A stretch of DNA of 64,000 nucleotides from Pararhizobium gei (GTDB taxonomy: Bacteria; Pseudomonadota; Alphaproteobacteria; Rhizobiales; Rhizobiaceae), in NCBI RefSeq assembly GCF_029223885.1, contig NZ_CP119409.1:3126001-3190000 (forward strand), read 5' to 3'. Both the position numbers and the translations under genes were made by a program. A model generated the notes under the pieces. It saw nothing but the letters and a program-made list of their open reading frames with translations, did no database searches and was not told where the DNA came from. Positions 37,252 to 48,627 of this stretch are shown piece by piece. Numbering within the stretch: position 1 is the stretch's first letter; each line of letters begins with the position of its first letter.

Positions 37252-37672
37252 CTTGTCCCCCCGGGTGCCGACGAAGAGCTGGAAGGAGCTTCGCCATCGA
37301 CTTATCCTCCTGGTACAGAAGGGACCTGCTGGCGGTAAATTCAATCACTACACCCGCCGCCCTGAGGCGCGAGATCAGACCTTGGCGCAATACGGGATCT
37401 CGAACCAGGCGCGTGCATTCGGATACGAGAAGGACATCGAACGCTGGTAGCGCAGAGGTCGCGCCGTCCATCACTACTGCCTGGCCGGGTCGTGGCACCG
37501 TGTTCCCGCCTGTTCCAGGGGCACACGCTTCACCCACGATCTGATATGATTGGCGCTGAGCGTAGGCGCTCAAGTATTTGAGCTGTTGTTCTACTTGGAG
37601 ATTGGCCTTGCTCTGAATTACGCTGGCAGCTCGCGCAAGGATAAATGCACGAATTTCAGTGGGCGAACGCAT
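37238..37672 (-). CDS. small resolvase-like catalytic-domain protein
   Basis: A 144-residue protein that resembles only the N-terminal catalytic domain of serine recombinases: ARAASVIQSKANLQVEQQLKYL (Ser where the nucleophile is expected), YAQRQSYQIVGEA, FDVLLVSECTRLVRDPVLRQGL and RAAGVVIEF. It lacks the recombinase and zinc-ribbon domains, so it may partner with the larger protein. The ATG at 37670-37672 has AAAGGAG in front and opens the operon. Catalytic residues are not all conserved, so a regulatory, inactive copy is possible. Confidence 0.65.
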   Translation of the reverse strand: MRSPTEIRAFILARAASVIQSKANLQVEQQLKYLSAYAQRQSYQIVGEACAPGTGGNTVPRPGQAVVMDGATSALPAFDVLLVSECTRLVRDPVLRQGLISRLRAAGVVIEFTASRSLLYQEDKSMAKLLPALRRHPGGQDDQD

Positions 37673-38946
37673 ACTCTACTCCTTTTACACAAAACGCACT
37701 GGAACGAGGGGCGAACTAAAATTGCACTGACTGTTGTCTGTGCCTGCCTTTCAAGCTCGATCGGAAAAGCTCTTCGAAGGCGCAGTAGTACTGATGAGGC
37801 AGGCATGCCGTAAGTTGCGGTTCTGTTCTACGTCTGGCGTGATTGCTCGTCGGTCAATGATGGAGCCGGATCAAGCAGCTCAAAGATATCAGTAGCGGGT
37901 ATATTGTTCGGCATGGCGTCCCCGGGTTGCTCCGCGAGGTTGCGTCGTCGTTGTCGAAGCAGCGCGTCACGGCGCCGCGTTGTCGGATGGCACGTCGATC
38001 GACGGCTTTTGTCGAGACCGCGGCGGTTTCCTCCCATGCCGCACCTCGGTCCTCGTCGAACCGGCTGAAACACATCCATCACGCACCTCTTCAATCGTGG
38101 TCATGTTGCACGGCGCTTCTACGACTGTCCGGTGTCTTCGCGGCTACAGGACCTGGTGATCTTTACCGTTATCCTTGGTTGTATTTCATTTTTTCGTCGT
38201 TCTCTGAATGGCCCCAACGTTGCACCTATTTTGCCAAATTACAAGTGGCTTAATGGTTCGTCTATGATTATAAATAGCTGTAATTGTTGACATAAGGCGG
38301 ATCTCTTCCCGTGAAGTGCTCGCCGACCTGTTCCCTGTGAGATAGCTCCCAAGGACTCATTTTTTACAACTGAAAGGACACGTGTGTATGCGGAGATAGG
38401 CCATTCCGGGAACGACAAAGGACCAGAAGAGGAACCGGAAGGATTCATGGTTCGCCAGCGCGTCGGGCTCCTCGGGAGCTGCTAAGGGATCTCTGTTGAA
38501 TAAAAACCAGGGCGGTGGGACAGAAATTTCGACGGAAGATTTTTCCGGACGAGCGAGGAAAAACTCTCGAGAATCTCCTGTTGAATAGGGGCCGGGACTT
38601 GACGCCAGCCGTAAAGAGGCAGCTCCGCCTTCGACGTGCCGAGAGCATGGACCGCTCAAAGGTTGTGCAGCCGCTGCCTGTCTCGTCCGCAGCGGCCATA
38701 TGGATCGACGCCGCACATCATTCGGCGTTCTGATCGGTGAGAGAAATCGCTTTCGAGAAACCCAAGAGGCAGCTCTATCGACTGTACATGTCATAGCATC
38801 GCTGAACCCGGAGACTGGATGAGACGAGCTTTTCAAAACCGCGCTGGCCAATCTGTAAGTTTCCGACCGACTTCGCCAAATAAAGCCTGTTAGCACTGAC
38901 ATCCAACCGCTTGTCCGCGCTTGTATCAGATGCTCTAACAACACCC
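37673..38946. other. 1.27 kb without a confident gene
   Basis: The recombinase operon promoter should lie at its left end and the res promoter at its right end. Open frames here (for example 38357-38944 minus, 37828-38094 minus) have compositions typical of random frames. A 28-residue minus-strand frame at 37828-37914 with a GGGGA before its ATG is protein-like but unproven. Two copies of CTGTTGAATA (about 38484 and 38578) were seen, with no clear element. Confidence 0.5.
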
Positions 38947-41900
38947 ATGATTGCTATCGAAAATCCCATCCTCAACCGCCCGTTCTCCAAGCCCGATCGG
39001 CATTGGGCACTCTCAGACGACGGGATGCCTACGGGCGAGAAGAATGAAGGGCGACGTCGGTCCGAATACATCGTCGCCGTCGCCACTTCGAAACGCGCCA
39101 GGGGCGGCCAGCAGGAGCTGATCCTCGATGAGCGTGCGTCCGAGCGACGGGCAAATGACCGAGTTAACGCCATCCGGGCTGAAGTTGACCAGTGGCGCAA
39201 CTCTCCCGAGGCAAGCTGGGGGGTCACGTATGAAACCGCACGCTTGCTGAAGCATTGGCGGGCGACTGATCGTGAACGACCGCTGTTTTTCTGCCAAGTA
39301 GAGGCAGCCGAGACGCTGATTTGGTTGACCGAGGTCGCGCCGAAGAACCCGGTCCATGCCAGGCATCTGGAGTATTTCCGGCAGCAGAGCGAGGGTTCGA
39401 ATCCGGGCCTGTTTCGCCTTGCCCTGAAGCTCGCGACCGGTGCCGGCAAGACGACGGTCATGGCAATGCTGATCGCATGGCAGGCGATCAACAAAGCGCG
39501 TCGGCCACAATCGAAAATGTTCACCGACGCCTTCTTGCTGGTGGCTCCGGGCATCACCATCAAGGACCGGCTGCGCGTTTTGCAGCCAGAGTCAGGCAAT
39601 TCGATCTACGAGAAGCTGTCGATCGTTCCGCGCGACATGATGGACGAACTGCGCAAGGCGCGCATCGTGGTCACCAACTATCACTCATTCCAGCTCAGGA
39701 CAAAAGGCGACATCAAGCCGGGCACCCTGGAGGCGCTCCGTGGGCGAGAGGACCCCGAGACCTTCGACGTCCGGTTCCGCGAGACTGAAGCCGAGATGGT
39801 GCAGCGGGTCATGAAGCCGCTGATGGGGCGGCGTGGGATCATCGTAGTCAACGATGAAGCTCATCATTGTTACGAAGCGCCGCCTACCGCCGAGATCGAG
39901 CCAATCGCACGTTCGGAGGAAGAGACTGCAGCCGAGGCAAATGCGGAGGCAGAAGCCAGCCGCAAGGAGGCCAGGGTCTGGATCAACGGCATTCGAGCCG
40001 TGGACCGCGTGCTTGGGGTAAAGACCGTCTACGATCTTTCAGCAACACCCTTCTTTCTGCGTGGTTCGGGCCAGGAGGAAGGCAAGCTCTTCCCGTGGGT
40101 CGTTTCCGATTTTTCGCTGATGGACGCGATCGAATGCGGGATCGTGAAGGTGCCGCGTGTTCCACCCATGACGATGTGGTCAAGCGCGAGGAGCCGATTT
40201 TCCGCCACGTTTACAAGCATGTACGCGACCAGCTTCCGCGCAAGGGCCAGCGGAAGGCTGGCAAGACCTATTCCGCCGAAGAGCTGCCGGCGCAGCTTGA
40301 AGCAGCATTGCGCGCGCTCTATCGCGACTATGATGCCAAGTTCTCCGAATGGGCCGCGAAGAACGCCGAGACGCCGCCGGTGTTCATCGTTGTGGCCAAC
40401 AACACGTCCACGTCGAAGCTGATCCACGACTGGATTGCGGGCTATTGCGAGAACCCAGATGAGAAGGAACCGGCCAAGCGCAAATGGCGTGCCGGCAATC
40501 TGCCACTGTTCAACAATGTCGAAAGCGGAAAACCTCTCGACCGGCCCCGTACGATCCTGATTGATTCCGCACAACTTGAAAGCGGCGATGCCATTTCGGA
40601 CGATTTCAAGAAGATCGCGGGAGAGGAAATCGAGGCATTCCGACGCGAACTCCGCCGGACACCTGGTCGCGATCCGGAAGCCATTACGGATGCCGACCTG
40701 TTGCGTGAGGTCATGAACACTGTCGGACAGAAGGGGCGGATGGGCGGCACGGTACGGTGCGTCGTGTCTGTGTCCATGCTGACCGAGGGCTGGGACGCGA
40801 ACACAGTCACGCACATTCTCGGCTGCCGCGCCTTCGGCACCCGACTCTTGTGCGAACAGGTCGTAGGACGCGCGCTGCGGCGTGTATCCTACGAACCCGA
40901 TGATCAAGGTTACTTCAGGGCGGAATATGCCGACGTGCTTGGTGTGCCATTCGATTTCATGCCAGCAAATTCCAGCAAGGATTTCTCGCCGCCGAAACCT
41001 CGTACCCGAATTTTTGCAGACGATACGCGCGCCGCACCAGAAGTGTGCTTCCCCCGTGTGCTTGGTTATCGCGTCGTCTTCCCGCAGGGTCGGCTGAGCG
41101 CGACGTTCGTTGGTGACAGCCATATGCGGCTGGGGGCCGACACGCCTATCCCCAAGGAGACCGAGGTTGATCCGCTGATCGGCCAGTCGAATGTCATTAA
41201 CATGGGAGATCTGGACGCGGTCCGCAGCCAGACCGTGGCCTATATGCTCGCCAAACGCGCGCTGGAGCGGTGGGCTCGAATGACCGAAAATGTCGACACC
41301 GAGCCGACGTTCCTCTTCCCGCAGTTTTTGGGAATCGCAAAACGTTGGTTGGCGGAATGCTTGCATCTGCATGATGGGCGCTCGGTTGGCTGGCTGAGCC
41401 TAGCAAGCTACCGTGACGAAGCCGTCGAAAGGATCGTCAGGGCCTGCGCGAAGACACTGTCGCAGGCGGGGCGCGAAGAAATTCTGCCAGTACTGGCTCC
41501 ATTCGAGCCGGAAGGATCGAGCAAGCACGTTGATTTCTTCACGACCAAGACAACGCTTCTAACAACCGATCCGGCAAGTGCCAGGTCAACTACGTCGTCT
41601 ATGACAGTGATTGGGAAGCTGCCTTTGCCGAGCGCATCGAGCGCATTCCGCAGGTCCGGGGATATGTCAAGAATCATGCACTGGGCTTCGAAGTGCCCTA
41701 TGTCTTCATGGGGCAGGAGCGAGCGTACCGCCCGGATTTCATCGTGCATTGGGATGACGGTCATGACGATCCGCTGCAGCTCGTAGTCGAGATCAAGGGC
41801 CGAAGGACTGAGGAAGACCAGGCCAAAGCGGACACGCTGGCTAGCTTGTGGTTACCGGCGGTGCGCAACGATGGGCGTTTCGGGCGCTGGGGCCCCCCTG

Positions 41901-41995
41901 TCGAAATCGTGCAGCCCTACGACATGGCGAATGCGTTCGAAACGATCGTGAAGGCGTTGGAAGTCGCAGCAGGCACTCGAGAGAAGGTTTCCTGA
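38947..41995 (+). pseudogene. type III-like restriction subunit (BPTD_3080 type), two frameshifts
   Basis: DEAD/DEAH helicase-nuclease of a type III-like restriction system. It starts at ATG 38947 (AIENPILNRPFSKPDRHW), the family N-terminus. Walker A KLATGAGKTTVMAML and DExH NDEAHHCY lie near residues 162 and 303; LSATPFFLRGSG follows. The frame breaks near 40162-40166; a missing base restores VVKREEPIFRHVYKHV and a complete second RecA half (SMLTEGWDANTVTHIL, EQVVGRALRR). It breaks again near 41573-41577 before QVNYVVYDSDWEAAF and the C-terminal nuclease VVEIKGRR. As read, no full-length enzyme can be made. Confidence 0.82.
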
Positions 41996-41996
41996 C

Positions 41997-44900
41997 ATGG
42001 CCAAGGCACCCCGGAAACCGATCAATGTTGCAACCGTGCAGCACAAGGGCGCGCGGCGGCCGAACAATCCGACGATGGAGTTGCAGAGCTTCCTTGCGGA
42101 CGAAGAGGCAACGCCGAAAAAAGTGTTGTTTCAGCGCCGCTACAGCCCGGCGACACACCCGGAACTGTATGAACGGAACAAGTCGCTCGACCCGCAACTG
42201 GTCTGGGCGAACAGCGAGAATGGCGAAGGGGCAGTGCAATTGACCTGGCGTGATAAGGATGAGCAAGACGAGGAGGCGCTGCGTGTCGATGCGGTGCCAA
42301 TCTACACAGCCGAGAAGATTCATCCCAAAGCAATCATCGATGACATCCGCCGTAGGGCGGGCAGCGGAGCGTCTGTTTCATCCGACGATCAGCCCGACCT
42401 GTTTTCGGACTTCAACGGCATTGACGAAGAAGACCGTCTCGAATTCTATCAGCACACAATGAAATGGACCAACCGCATGATCCTGGGCGACAGCCTCCAG
42501 GTCATGGCAAGCCTTGCTGAAAAGGAAGATTTGCGCAGCAAGGTCCAATGCATCTATTTTGACCCGCCCTACGGCATCAGGTTTGGCTCCAATTGGCAGG
42601 TTTCTACGACCAAACCCAAGGTCGAAGACGGTCAGATGGGAAGTGCGAAAAAGGCAAGCCAGCTTTCACGCGAGCCGGAACAAGTCAAAGCCTTTCGTGA
42701 TACGTGGGCAGACGGTATTCACAGCTATCTCAGCTACATGAGAGATCGCCTAGAGGCGATGCGGGACCTGTTGACGGAAACGGGATCAATCTTCGTTCAA
42801 ATCAGTGACGAGAACGTCCACCGGGTTCGCGCCGTGCTCGACGAAGTCTTTGGCGCGGGCAATTTCGTGAGCCAAATCGTCCTGAAGACCACAAGTGGGG
42901 CCGGAAGTCCGAGCGGCGGAACGGTCACTCTGGCTGGCGTCCACGACATCGTAATTTGGTACGCCAAGAACAAGGAAGTCGTAAAGTACCGTCAGATTTA
43001 CTTTGACAAATCCGACATGGATTCTGCGGGTCTTTATCGTCGGGTAATCAGTTTAGACGGACAGGATCGAAGCGCAACGCCCCAGGAACTGACAGGAGTT
43101 ACCGCGCTGGGAGAAGGAGCGCATCTTTTTCGGCCCGACAACCTTACTAGCCAGAGCTCGCCGGATAGTGCGACATTCAAGGTTCCTTACCGTGACGAGT
43201 TAATCGGGCCGGGTAAAGGTGGCTGGAAGACCAATGAGCCAGGGATGCAGCGGCTTTCGTTGTCGGGTCGACTTTATCTCACAAGCAATAATTCGCTGCA
43301 GTTCCAGAGGCGTATGAGCGACTTTAACGTCGCCCCAATTAACGACGTGTGGACGGACGTAGGGACGGGGTCATTCACCGACGAGAAGATTTACGTCGTG
43401 CAGACCAATGTTAAGATCATTCAACGTTGCCTGCTTATGACCACTGATCCGGGAGACCTCGTTCTTGACCCGACTTGCGGTTCAGGCACTACGGCTTATG
43501 TCGCCGAGCAGTGGGGCAGACGCTGGATTACCATCGACACTAGCCGTGTCGCACTTACGTTAGCCCGGACCCGGCTGATGAGCGCGCGCTACCCATATTA
43601 CGCGATGCGGGACAGCGAAGCCGGCTCTGTGGAAGAGCTAGCCTTACAGCTTGGCCGTCGCCCCAGTGAGGTCGAGGCGGCAGAAGTGACCGCTAAACGC
43701 CGTTTCTCCAACGACATTGCTAATGGCTTGGTGCTCAACCGCGTGCCGCACATAACGTTGAAGTCAATTGCCAACAACGCAGAGATTGACGTCCTCTACG
43801 CGCAGCACCAGGCCGTGCTGGATCCGTTGCGAGAGCAACTGAACGCTATGGCGAAGACCGAATGGCGCGAATGGGAGATTCCGCGAGCTCCGATCTATCC
43901 GTGGGACGCCAAGCCGACAAAGCTCCATACCAAGGTCCGCGTCCTGCTGGACGAACGGACCAAGCTTCGCAGCAACTGGGAACGCGGCCAAGACGGAATC
44001 GATGAAACCGACATGGCGAAGCTCGACAAGAAAATCGGCAAGGCCATTGGTGACCTGAACAAGGAACTCGGTCGCCGATTCACCATTGACGATCTGCCGG
44101 AATGTCCGGGCGATCCGCTGCCCCTAGATGCGATTGCCCCTCATGCTGCTTGGTGGGAAGCACGGATATCTCGTCAGAAGGCGATCGACACCTCCATCGA
44201 GACCAATGCCGAGACCGAATACCTTGTCGACAAGCCAGTTGAGCTGAAGGGCCTGGTCCGTGTGGCGGGCCCGTTCACGGTGGACAGTCTCTCGCCCCAC
44301 CGCGTCTTGCCGGCCGACGAAGATGATCCACTGTTGCTTGCTGCGCTAACCGATTGAGAGGACGCTCCGCATCGTTTGGCAAGTAGAGCCGATGCCGGCA
44401 GCACGAGCGATGATTTCGTGCGGGTGGTGCTCGATAACCTCAAGGTGGCCGGTGTCGGCAATACCAAGAAGGGTGAGCGGCTTCGCTTCACGACCATCCG
44501 GCCTTTTGCTGGGCGCTACGTCAATGCTGAGGCGCGTTATGTCGAGGGCGATACCGAGGGCGCGCCAGAACGGCGTGCAGCGATCTTTATCGGACCTGAA
44601 TACGATACCGTGACTCGGTCGATGATTCTGGCCGCGGCCCGGGAAGCGGCAGACCTGTTTGACGTGCTGGTAGTGTGCGGCTTCGCCTTCGAGGCCCATG
44701 CGTCTGCCGAAACTATGTCGCTGGGCCGGCTGACCGTACTCAAGGTCAATATGAACCAGGATCTGCGCATGGGTGACCGTCTCAAGACGGCGGACCAGGG
44801 CAACCTCTTCGTGGTGTTTGGCGAACCGGACGTGAAGCTGTGCAAACGCAAGGATGGCCAACTAGAAGTGAAGATCCTTGGCCTCGACATCTTCAACCCG

Positions 44901-45212
44901 AATACCGGCGAGCTGAAGCCATCCGGCAAGGTGGAAGACGATGTGGCTTGCTGGTTTATCGACGACGATTACGACCAGACGAGCTTCTTTGTGCGGCAAG
45001 CCTACTTCCTGGGCGGCAAGGACCCTTACGAGAAGCTGAAAACGGCACTGAAGGCCGATTTGGACGAAGACGCTTGGAGCGTCCTGAACAGCACTGTTTC
45101 ACAGCCCTTCGACGCCCCTCCGGGCGGCAAGATCGCGGTCAAGGTCATCAACCATTACGGCGACGAAGTAATGAAGGTTTACCACGTGGCGGATGCGGAG
45201 GAGTCCAGATGA
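41997..45212 (+). pseudogene. type III-like adenine DNA methyltransferase with an in-frame stop
   Basis: Modification partner of the restriction gene just upstream. Beta-type permuted N6-adenine methyltransferase: motif IV CIYFDPPYGIRF (about residue 188) and, later, motif I LDPTCGSGTTAYVAEQWG (about 490). At 44355-44357 a TGA interrupts codon 787, but the same frame continues with TSDDFVRVVLDNLKVAG and RAAIFIGPEYDTVTR, then INHYGDEVMKVYHV to 45212, the usual C-terminal half of this family. Full length would be 1,071 residues. Either a nonsense mutation, read-through, or two separate chains; catalytic motifs lie before the stop. Its end overlaps the Z1 gene by ATGA. Confidence 0.8.
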
Positions 45213-47392
45213 GTGGCGGGTTTTACGATCGGCTAAAGGCTTCGCGTGCGGCGTCAGGCTCTCCGGAAGGACCGGAACTTGAAGATTGCGTGCGGCGGAC
45301 TGTGGCAGCTCTGCAGTCGTCGCATACAGACGGCAACAAGCCCGGCATGCTGTTGGGCAAGATCCAGTCTGGTAAGACTCGCGCCTTCCTTGGCGTGATC
45401 GCCGCCGGCTTCGATGAAGGATTCGATGTCGCCGTCGTCCTGACCAAGGGCACCAAGACGTTGGCGCAGCAGACCGTGAACCGCATCGCCAACGAGTACC
45501 GCGAATTCCGCGATGCCGAGGAGCTGGCAGTCTACGATATCATGACAGTGCCAAATCTGACGGCATGGGAAATCGACAGCCACAAGCTGATCTTCGTGGC
45601 CAAGAAGGAGTCCAACAACATGCGGCGGCTGGTGAAGCTGTTCGCGGAAACCCATCCCCGGTTGGCGGGGAAACGTGTCCTGATCGTGGATGACGAAGCC
45701 GATTTCGCCTCCATCCGCTTCACCAAGAAGAAGGGTTCGGACGAGATCGAACAGGGGCGCATCGCCGACAGGATTGATGAACTGCGCCGAGAGTTGACAA
45801 ACCCGGCAGTCTTGCAGGTGACTGCCACTCCCTACTCGCTCTACCTCCAACCCGAAGAGTACGAAGCCACCCCGGGTCAGAACTTCACATTCGAGCCCAA
45901 GCGGCCGGCCTTCACCCAACTCGTGCCGATCCACGGCGGGTATGTCGGCGGCGACCAATATTTCGGTGAGCACGACGAGAGCAACCCCGAATTCTACCTC
46001 TGGCATCCTGTAACCGACGATGAACTGACGGCACTCAAGAAGGAAGATCGACGTCGGGTCCGTACCGATGAAGCACTGACGTCGAAGCGAACCGAGTCCT
46101 TGCGACATGCGCTGGTGACGTTCGTGACTGCAGCCTCGATACGCCGGCTCCAGCAGAAGCAGGCGGGCATCCCTCAGCGTCGCTATTCGATGATTGTCCA
46201 TGTCGAGACGGCCAGAGCGTCGCACACGTGGCAACACACGGTCGCACAGGAGATCATTGCCGGCATGTCGCAGGCTGCGACAGCGGGTGACCCGATCTTT
46301 GGCGAATTGGTGAAACGATCAATCGATGACCTGGAGCGGTCGGTAACGGCCGGTGGCTATGCGTTGCCCGATAACGACTCAACCTTCGCTCTGGTTCGGG
46401 AGGCTTTCATCAAGGGCGGCGTCGTAACTGAAAGGGTCAATTCGGACAACGATGTTCAGGCCCTGCTCGACGAGAACGCCGAGTTACGCCTGCGCACCCC
46501 CTTCAATGTGTTCATCGGCGGGCAGATTCTGGACCGGGGTATAACCGTGCCTAACCTGCTCGGGTTCTTCTATGGCCGCTCGCCCAAGAAAATGCAGCAG
46601 GACACAGTCCTTCAGCATGCGCGCATGTATGGCAACCGCCCCAAGGAAGATCTGGCTGTCAGCCGGTTCTACACCACGGCGGGAAATTACAATGCCTTGA
46701 AGTCGGTTCATGAATTCGATTCCGCCTTGCGTCATGCGTTTGAGACCGGGGCGCACGATCGGGGTGTGGCTTTCGTTATGCGCGACGTAACCAACCGGGT
46801 CATTCCTTGCGCGCCGAGCAAGATCCTTGTGTCGGACATCGTCTCGCTGCGTCCGAATGGTGCGCTGTTGCCTATTGGGTTCCAGACCAAGGCGAAGACC
46901 GATCTGTCGAAAATCATGGCGAAGGTCGATGCGTTGGTGCCCCCGGACGCTGTCGACTCGAAGCAGCCGGTGAGGTTCAAATGCGAAACGGCAGTGCAGA
47001 TCCTTGATTTACTCGAAGAGGCATTTCGGTTCGAGGATGGCTATTCGTTCGACTGGGAAGCGTGCCGCGCTGCCGTCGAGTATTTCTCCAAGGTCGCGTC
47101 GCCGGCCGAGGAGCGCGGAGAGTGCTGGATCGTTGCGCCGAAAGGCAGGACGATTGCCCGGCGGCGCGCGGGCGGCCGTTACTCTGACGCCCCGTTGTCC
47201 TATCAGGAACGAACCGCGTTCCGTTCACTGGGCGGAGGGCTGCCGATTCTGGCGCTGCTTGGCCAGGAAGGACGGGAGGAAGACGGATGGCGTGATTGCC
47301 CATTCTGGTGGCCAGTGCTTGTCGCTCCGGCTCAGGCGTCGCCGAGCATCTTTGCCTCCAGCGTGCGTGACAATGGCGGCGACGATGACTGA
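45209..47392 (+). CDS. Z1-domain ATPase/putative endonuclease
   Basis: A 727-residue protein of the Z1 family found with defence loci. P-loop LLGKIQSGKTRAFLGVIA (about residues 50-57), DEAD-like LIVDDEADFASIRF (about 160), VLQVTATPYSLYLQPEEY, then the Z1 core FNVFIGGQILDRGITVPNLLGFFYGRSPKKMQQDTVLQHARMYG. Translation is coupled: its ATG overlaps the methylase stop (ATGA). It ends 5 nt after the start of abiV. The frame is intact, unlike its neighbours. A helicase-nuclease role in restriction is inferred from family and context. Confidence 0.85.
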   Translation: MSGGFYDRLKASRAASGSPEGPELEDCVRRTVAALQSSHTDGNKPGMLLGKIQSGKTRAFLGVIAAGFDEGFDVAVVLTKGTKTLAQQTVNRIANEYREFRDAEELAVYDIMTVPNLTAWEIDSHKLIFVAKKESNNMRRLVKLFAETHPRLAGKRVLIVDDEADFASIRFTKKKGSDEIEQGRIADRIDELRRELTNPAVLQVTATPYSLYLQPEEYEATPGQNFTFEPKRPAFTQLVPIHGGYVGGDQYFGEHDESNPEFYLWHPVTDDELTALKKEDRRRVRTDEALTSKRTESLRHALVTFVTAASIRRLQQKQAGIPQRRYSMIVHVETARASHTWQHTVAQEIIAGMSQAATAGDPIFGELVKRSIDDLERSVTAGGYALPDNDSTFALVREAFIKGGVVTERVNSDNDVQALLDENAELRLRTPFNVFIGGQILDRGITVPNLLGFFYGRSPKKMQQDTVLQHARMYGNRPKEDLAVSRFYTTAGNYNALKSVHEFDSALRHAFETGAHDRGVAFVMRDVTNRVIPCAPSKILVSDIVSLRPNGALLPIGFQTKAKTDLSKIMAKVDALVPPDAVDSKQPVRFKCETAVQILDLLEEAFRFEDGYSFDWEACRAAVEYFSKVASPAEERGECWIVAPKGRTIARRRAGGRYSDAPLSYQERTAFRSLGGGLPILALLGQEGREEDGWRDCPFWWPVLVAPAQASPSIFASSVRDNGGDDD

Positions 47393-47465
47393 GATGGATA
47401 GTAGTGATGATTTCGACCTGAGCCCATTGTCAGCACTTATTCTTCAGAACGCAGAAAGGGTTCTA

Positions 47466-48627
47466 ATACCAACCGTCAGTGAGCATGACTCTGAAGGGGA
47501 TTCCCAGCAGCCAACGAATCTGAATCTGTGATGCAAACTGGAGGTTTGTGATGGGTTCAGCGATTTCTTTGCGATCGGACTTCGACGGAGCCAGGTTGCG
47601 GCTTCTGGCTCGGCAGACACGCGATGCCGATCAGGCACGGCGGCTTCTGGCACTTGCATCGATCTATGATGGCGGCTCACGCGCCGATGCCGCCCGGCTT
47701 GGCAGTGTGACGGTTCAGATCGTGCGCGACTGGGTGGTGCGCTTCAATGAACGCGGTCCCGCCGGCCTTATCAACGGCAAGGCCCCGGGCAAACCTTCTC
47801 TCCTGAACGATGAACAGCGAACGGCTTTGGCGCAAGCCATAGAGCGCGGACCGACCCCGTATCTGGATGGAGTCGTTCGCTGGCGTCTGTGTGATCTGGC
47901 GCAATGGATTTGGGAAGAGTTCCGCATCTCGGTGAGCGAGGAGACCCTGGGCCGCGAAGTGCGTGCCATGGGCTATCGCAAGCTCTCGGCTCGCCCAAGA
48001 CATCATGCGCAGGATGCCGAGGCGGCCGAGGCATTTAAAAAAACTTCCCCGCCGCTGTGGCAGAAATCGCCGCAGGTCCCGCCAAGGGCAAAGTAATCGA
48101 AATCTGGTTCCAGGACGAAGCCCGGATAGGCCAGAAGAACAAGATCACGCGTCGTTGGGCCAAGCGGGGCTCAAGGCCGTCCGCGCCGCACGACCAGCGA
48201 ACCCGATCGGCCTATATCTTCGGTGCCATCTGTCCCAAGCACGGCAAGGCCGCCGCTCTCGTCATGCCGTGGTGCGACACCCATGCCATGAACCAGCACC
48301 TGATCGAGATATCCCGCAACGTCGCCGTTCATGCACACGCCGTCCTCATCATGGATCAGGCCGGATGGCACATGTCCAACAATCTCGTCGTTCCAGAAAA
48401 CATCACCATCCTGCCACTGCCGCCCAAATCGCCCGAGTTGAACCCGGTCGAAAACATCTGGCAGTTCATGAGGGACAACTGGCTCTCAAACCGAGTCTTC
48501 AAATCCTACGAGGATATCGTCGACCACTGCTGCTACGCTTGGAGAACCCTCCAGCAACGACCATGGAAGATCATGTCAATCGGCCGACGCAAATGGGCGC
48601 AAGGGTTCTAATCAGTGACGGTTGGTA
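47466..48627. mobile_element. IS630-family insertion sequence
   Basis: About 1,162 bp. Left end ATACCAACCGTCAGTGA; right end, reverse-complemented, TACCAACCGTCACTGA: near-perfect inverted ends. A TA at 47464-47465 and another at 48628-48629 are the target duplication typical of this family. One transposase in two overlapping frames fills it. Inserted in the AbiV-like gene, with the transposase on the same strand. Confidence 0.88.
47551..48611 (+). CDS. IS630-family transposase, two frames joined by -1 frameshifting
   Basis: DDE transposase. Frame one (47551-48096) gives the HTH part ARQTRDADQARRLLALASIY, GSRADAARLGSVTVQIVRDW; frame two (to 48611) the catalytic part with Asp in EIWFQDEARIG, Asp in LIMDQAGWHMS and Glu in LPPKSPELNPVENIW. 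The junction is the slippery run TTTAAAAAAAC near 48034-48044; a -1 shift joins AFKK to NFPAAVAEIAAG. Start ATG has GGAGG before it. Programmed frameshifting is common in IS630 relatives; loss by mutation is the alternative. Confidence 0.85.

Noticed and set aside
37828..37914. 28-residue frame with GGGGA upstream
   Set aside because: Too short to judge; no family.
38357..38944. 195-residue minus-strand frame in the gap before res
   Set aside because: Random-looking composition, no start signal, overlaps other frames of equal quality.
40029..41372. Open frame antisense to the restriction gene
   Set aside because: Shadow of an evident helicase; no recognisable protein.
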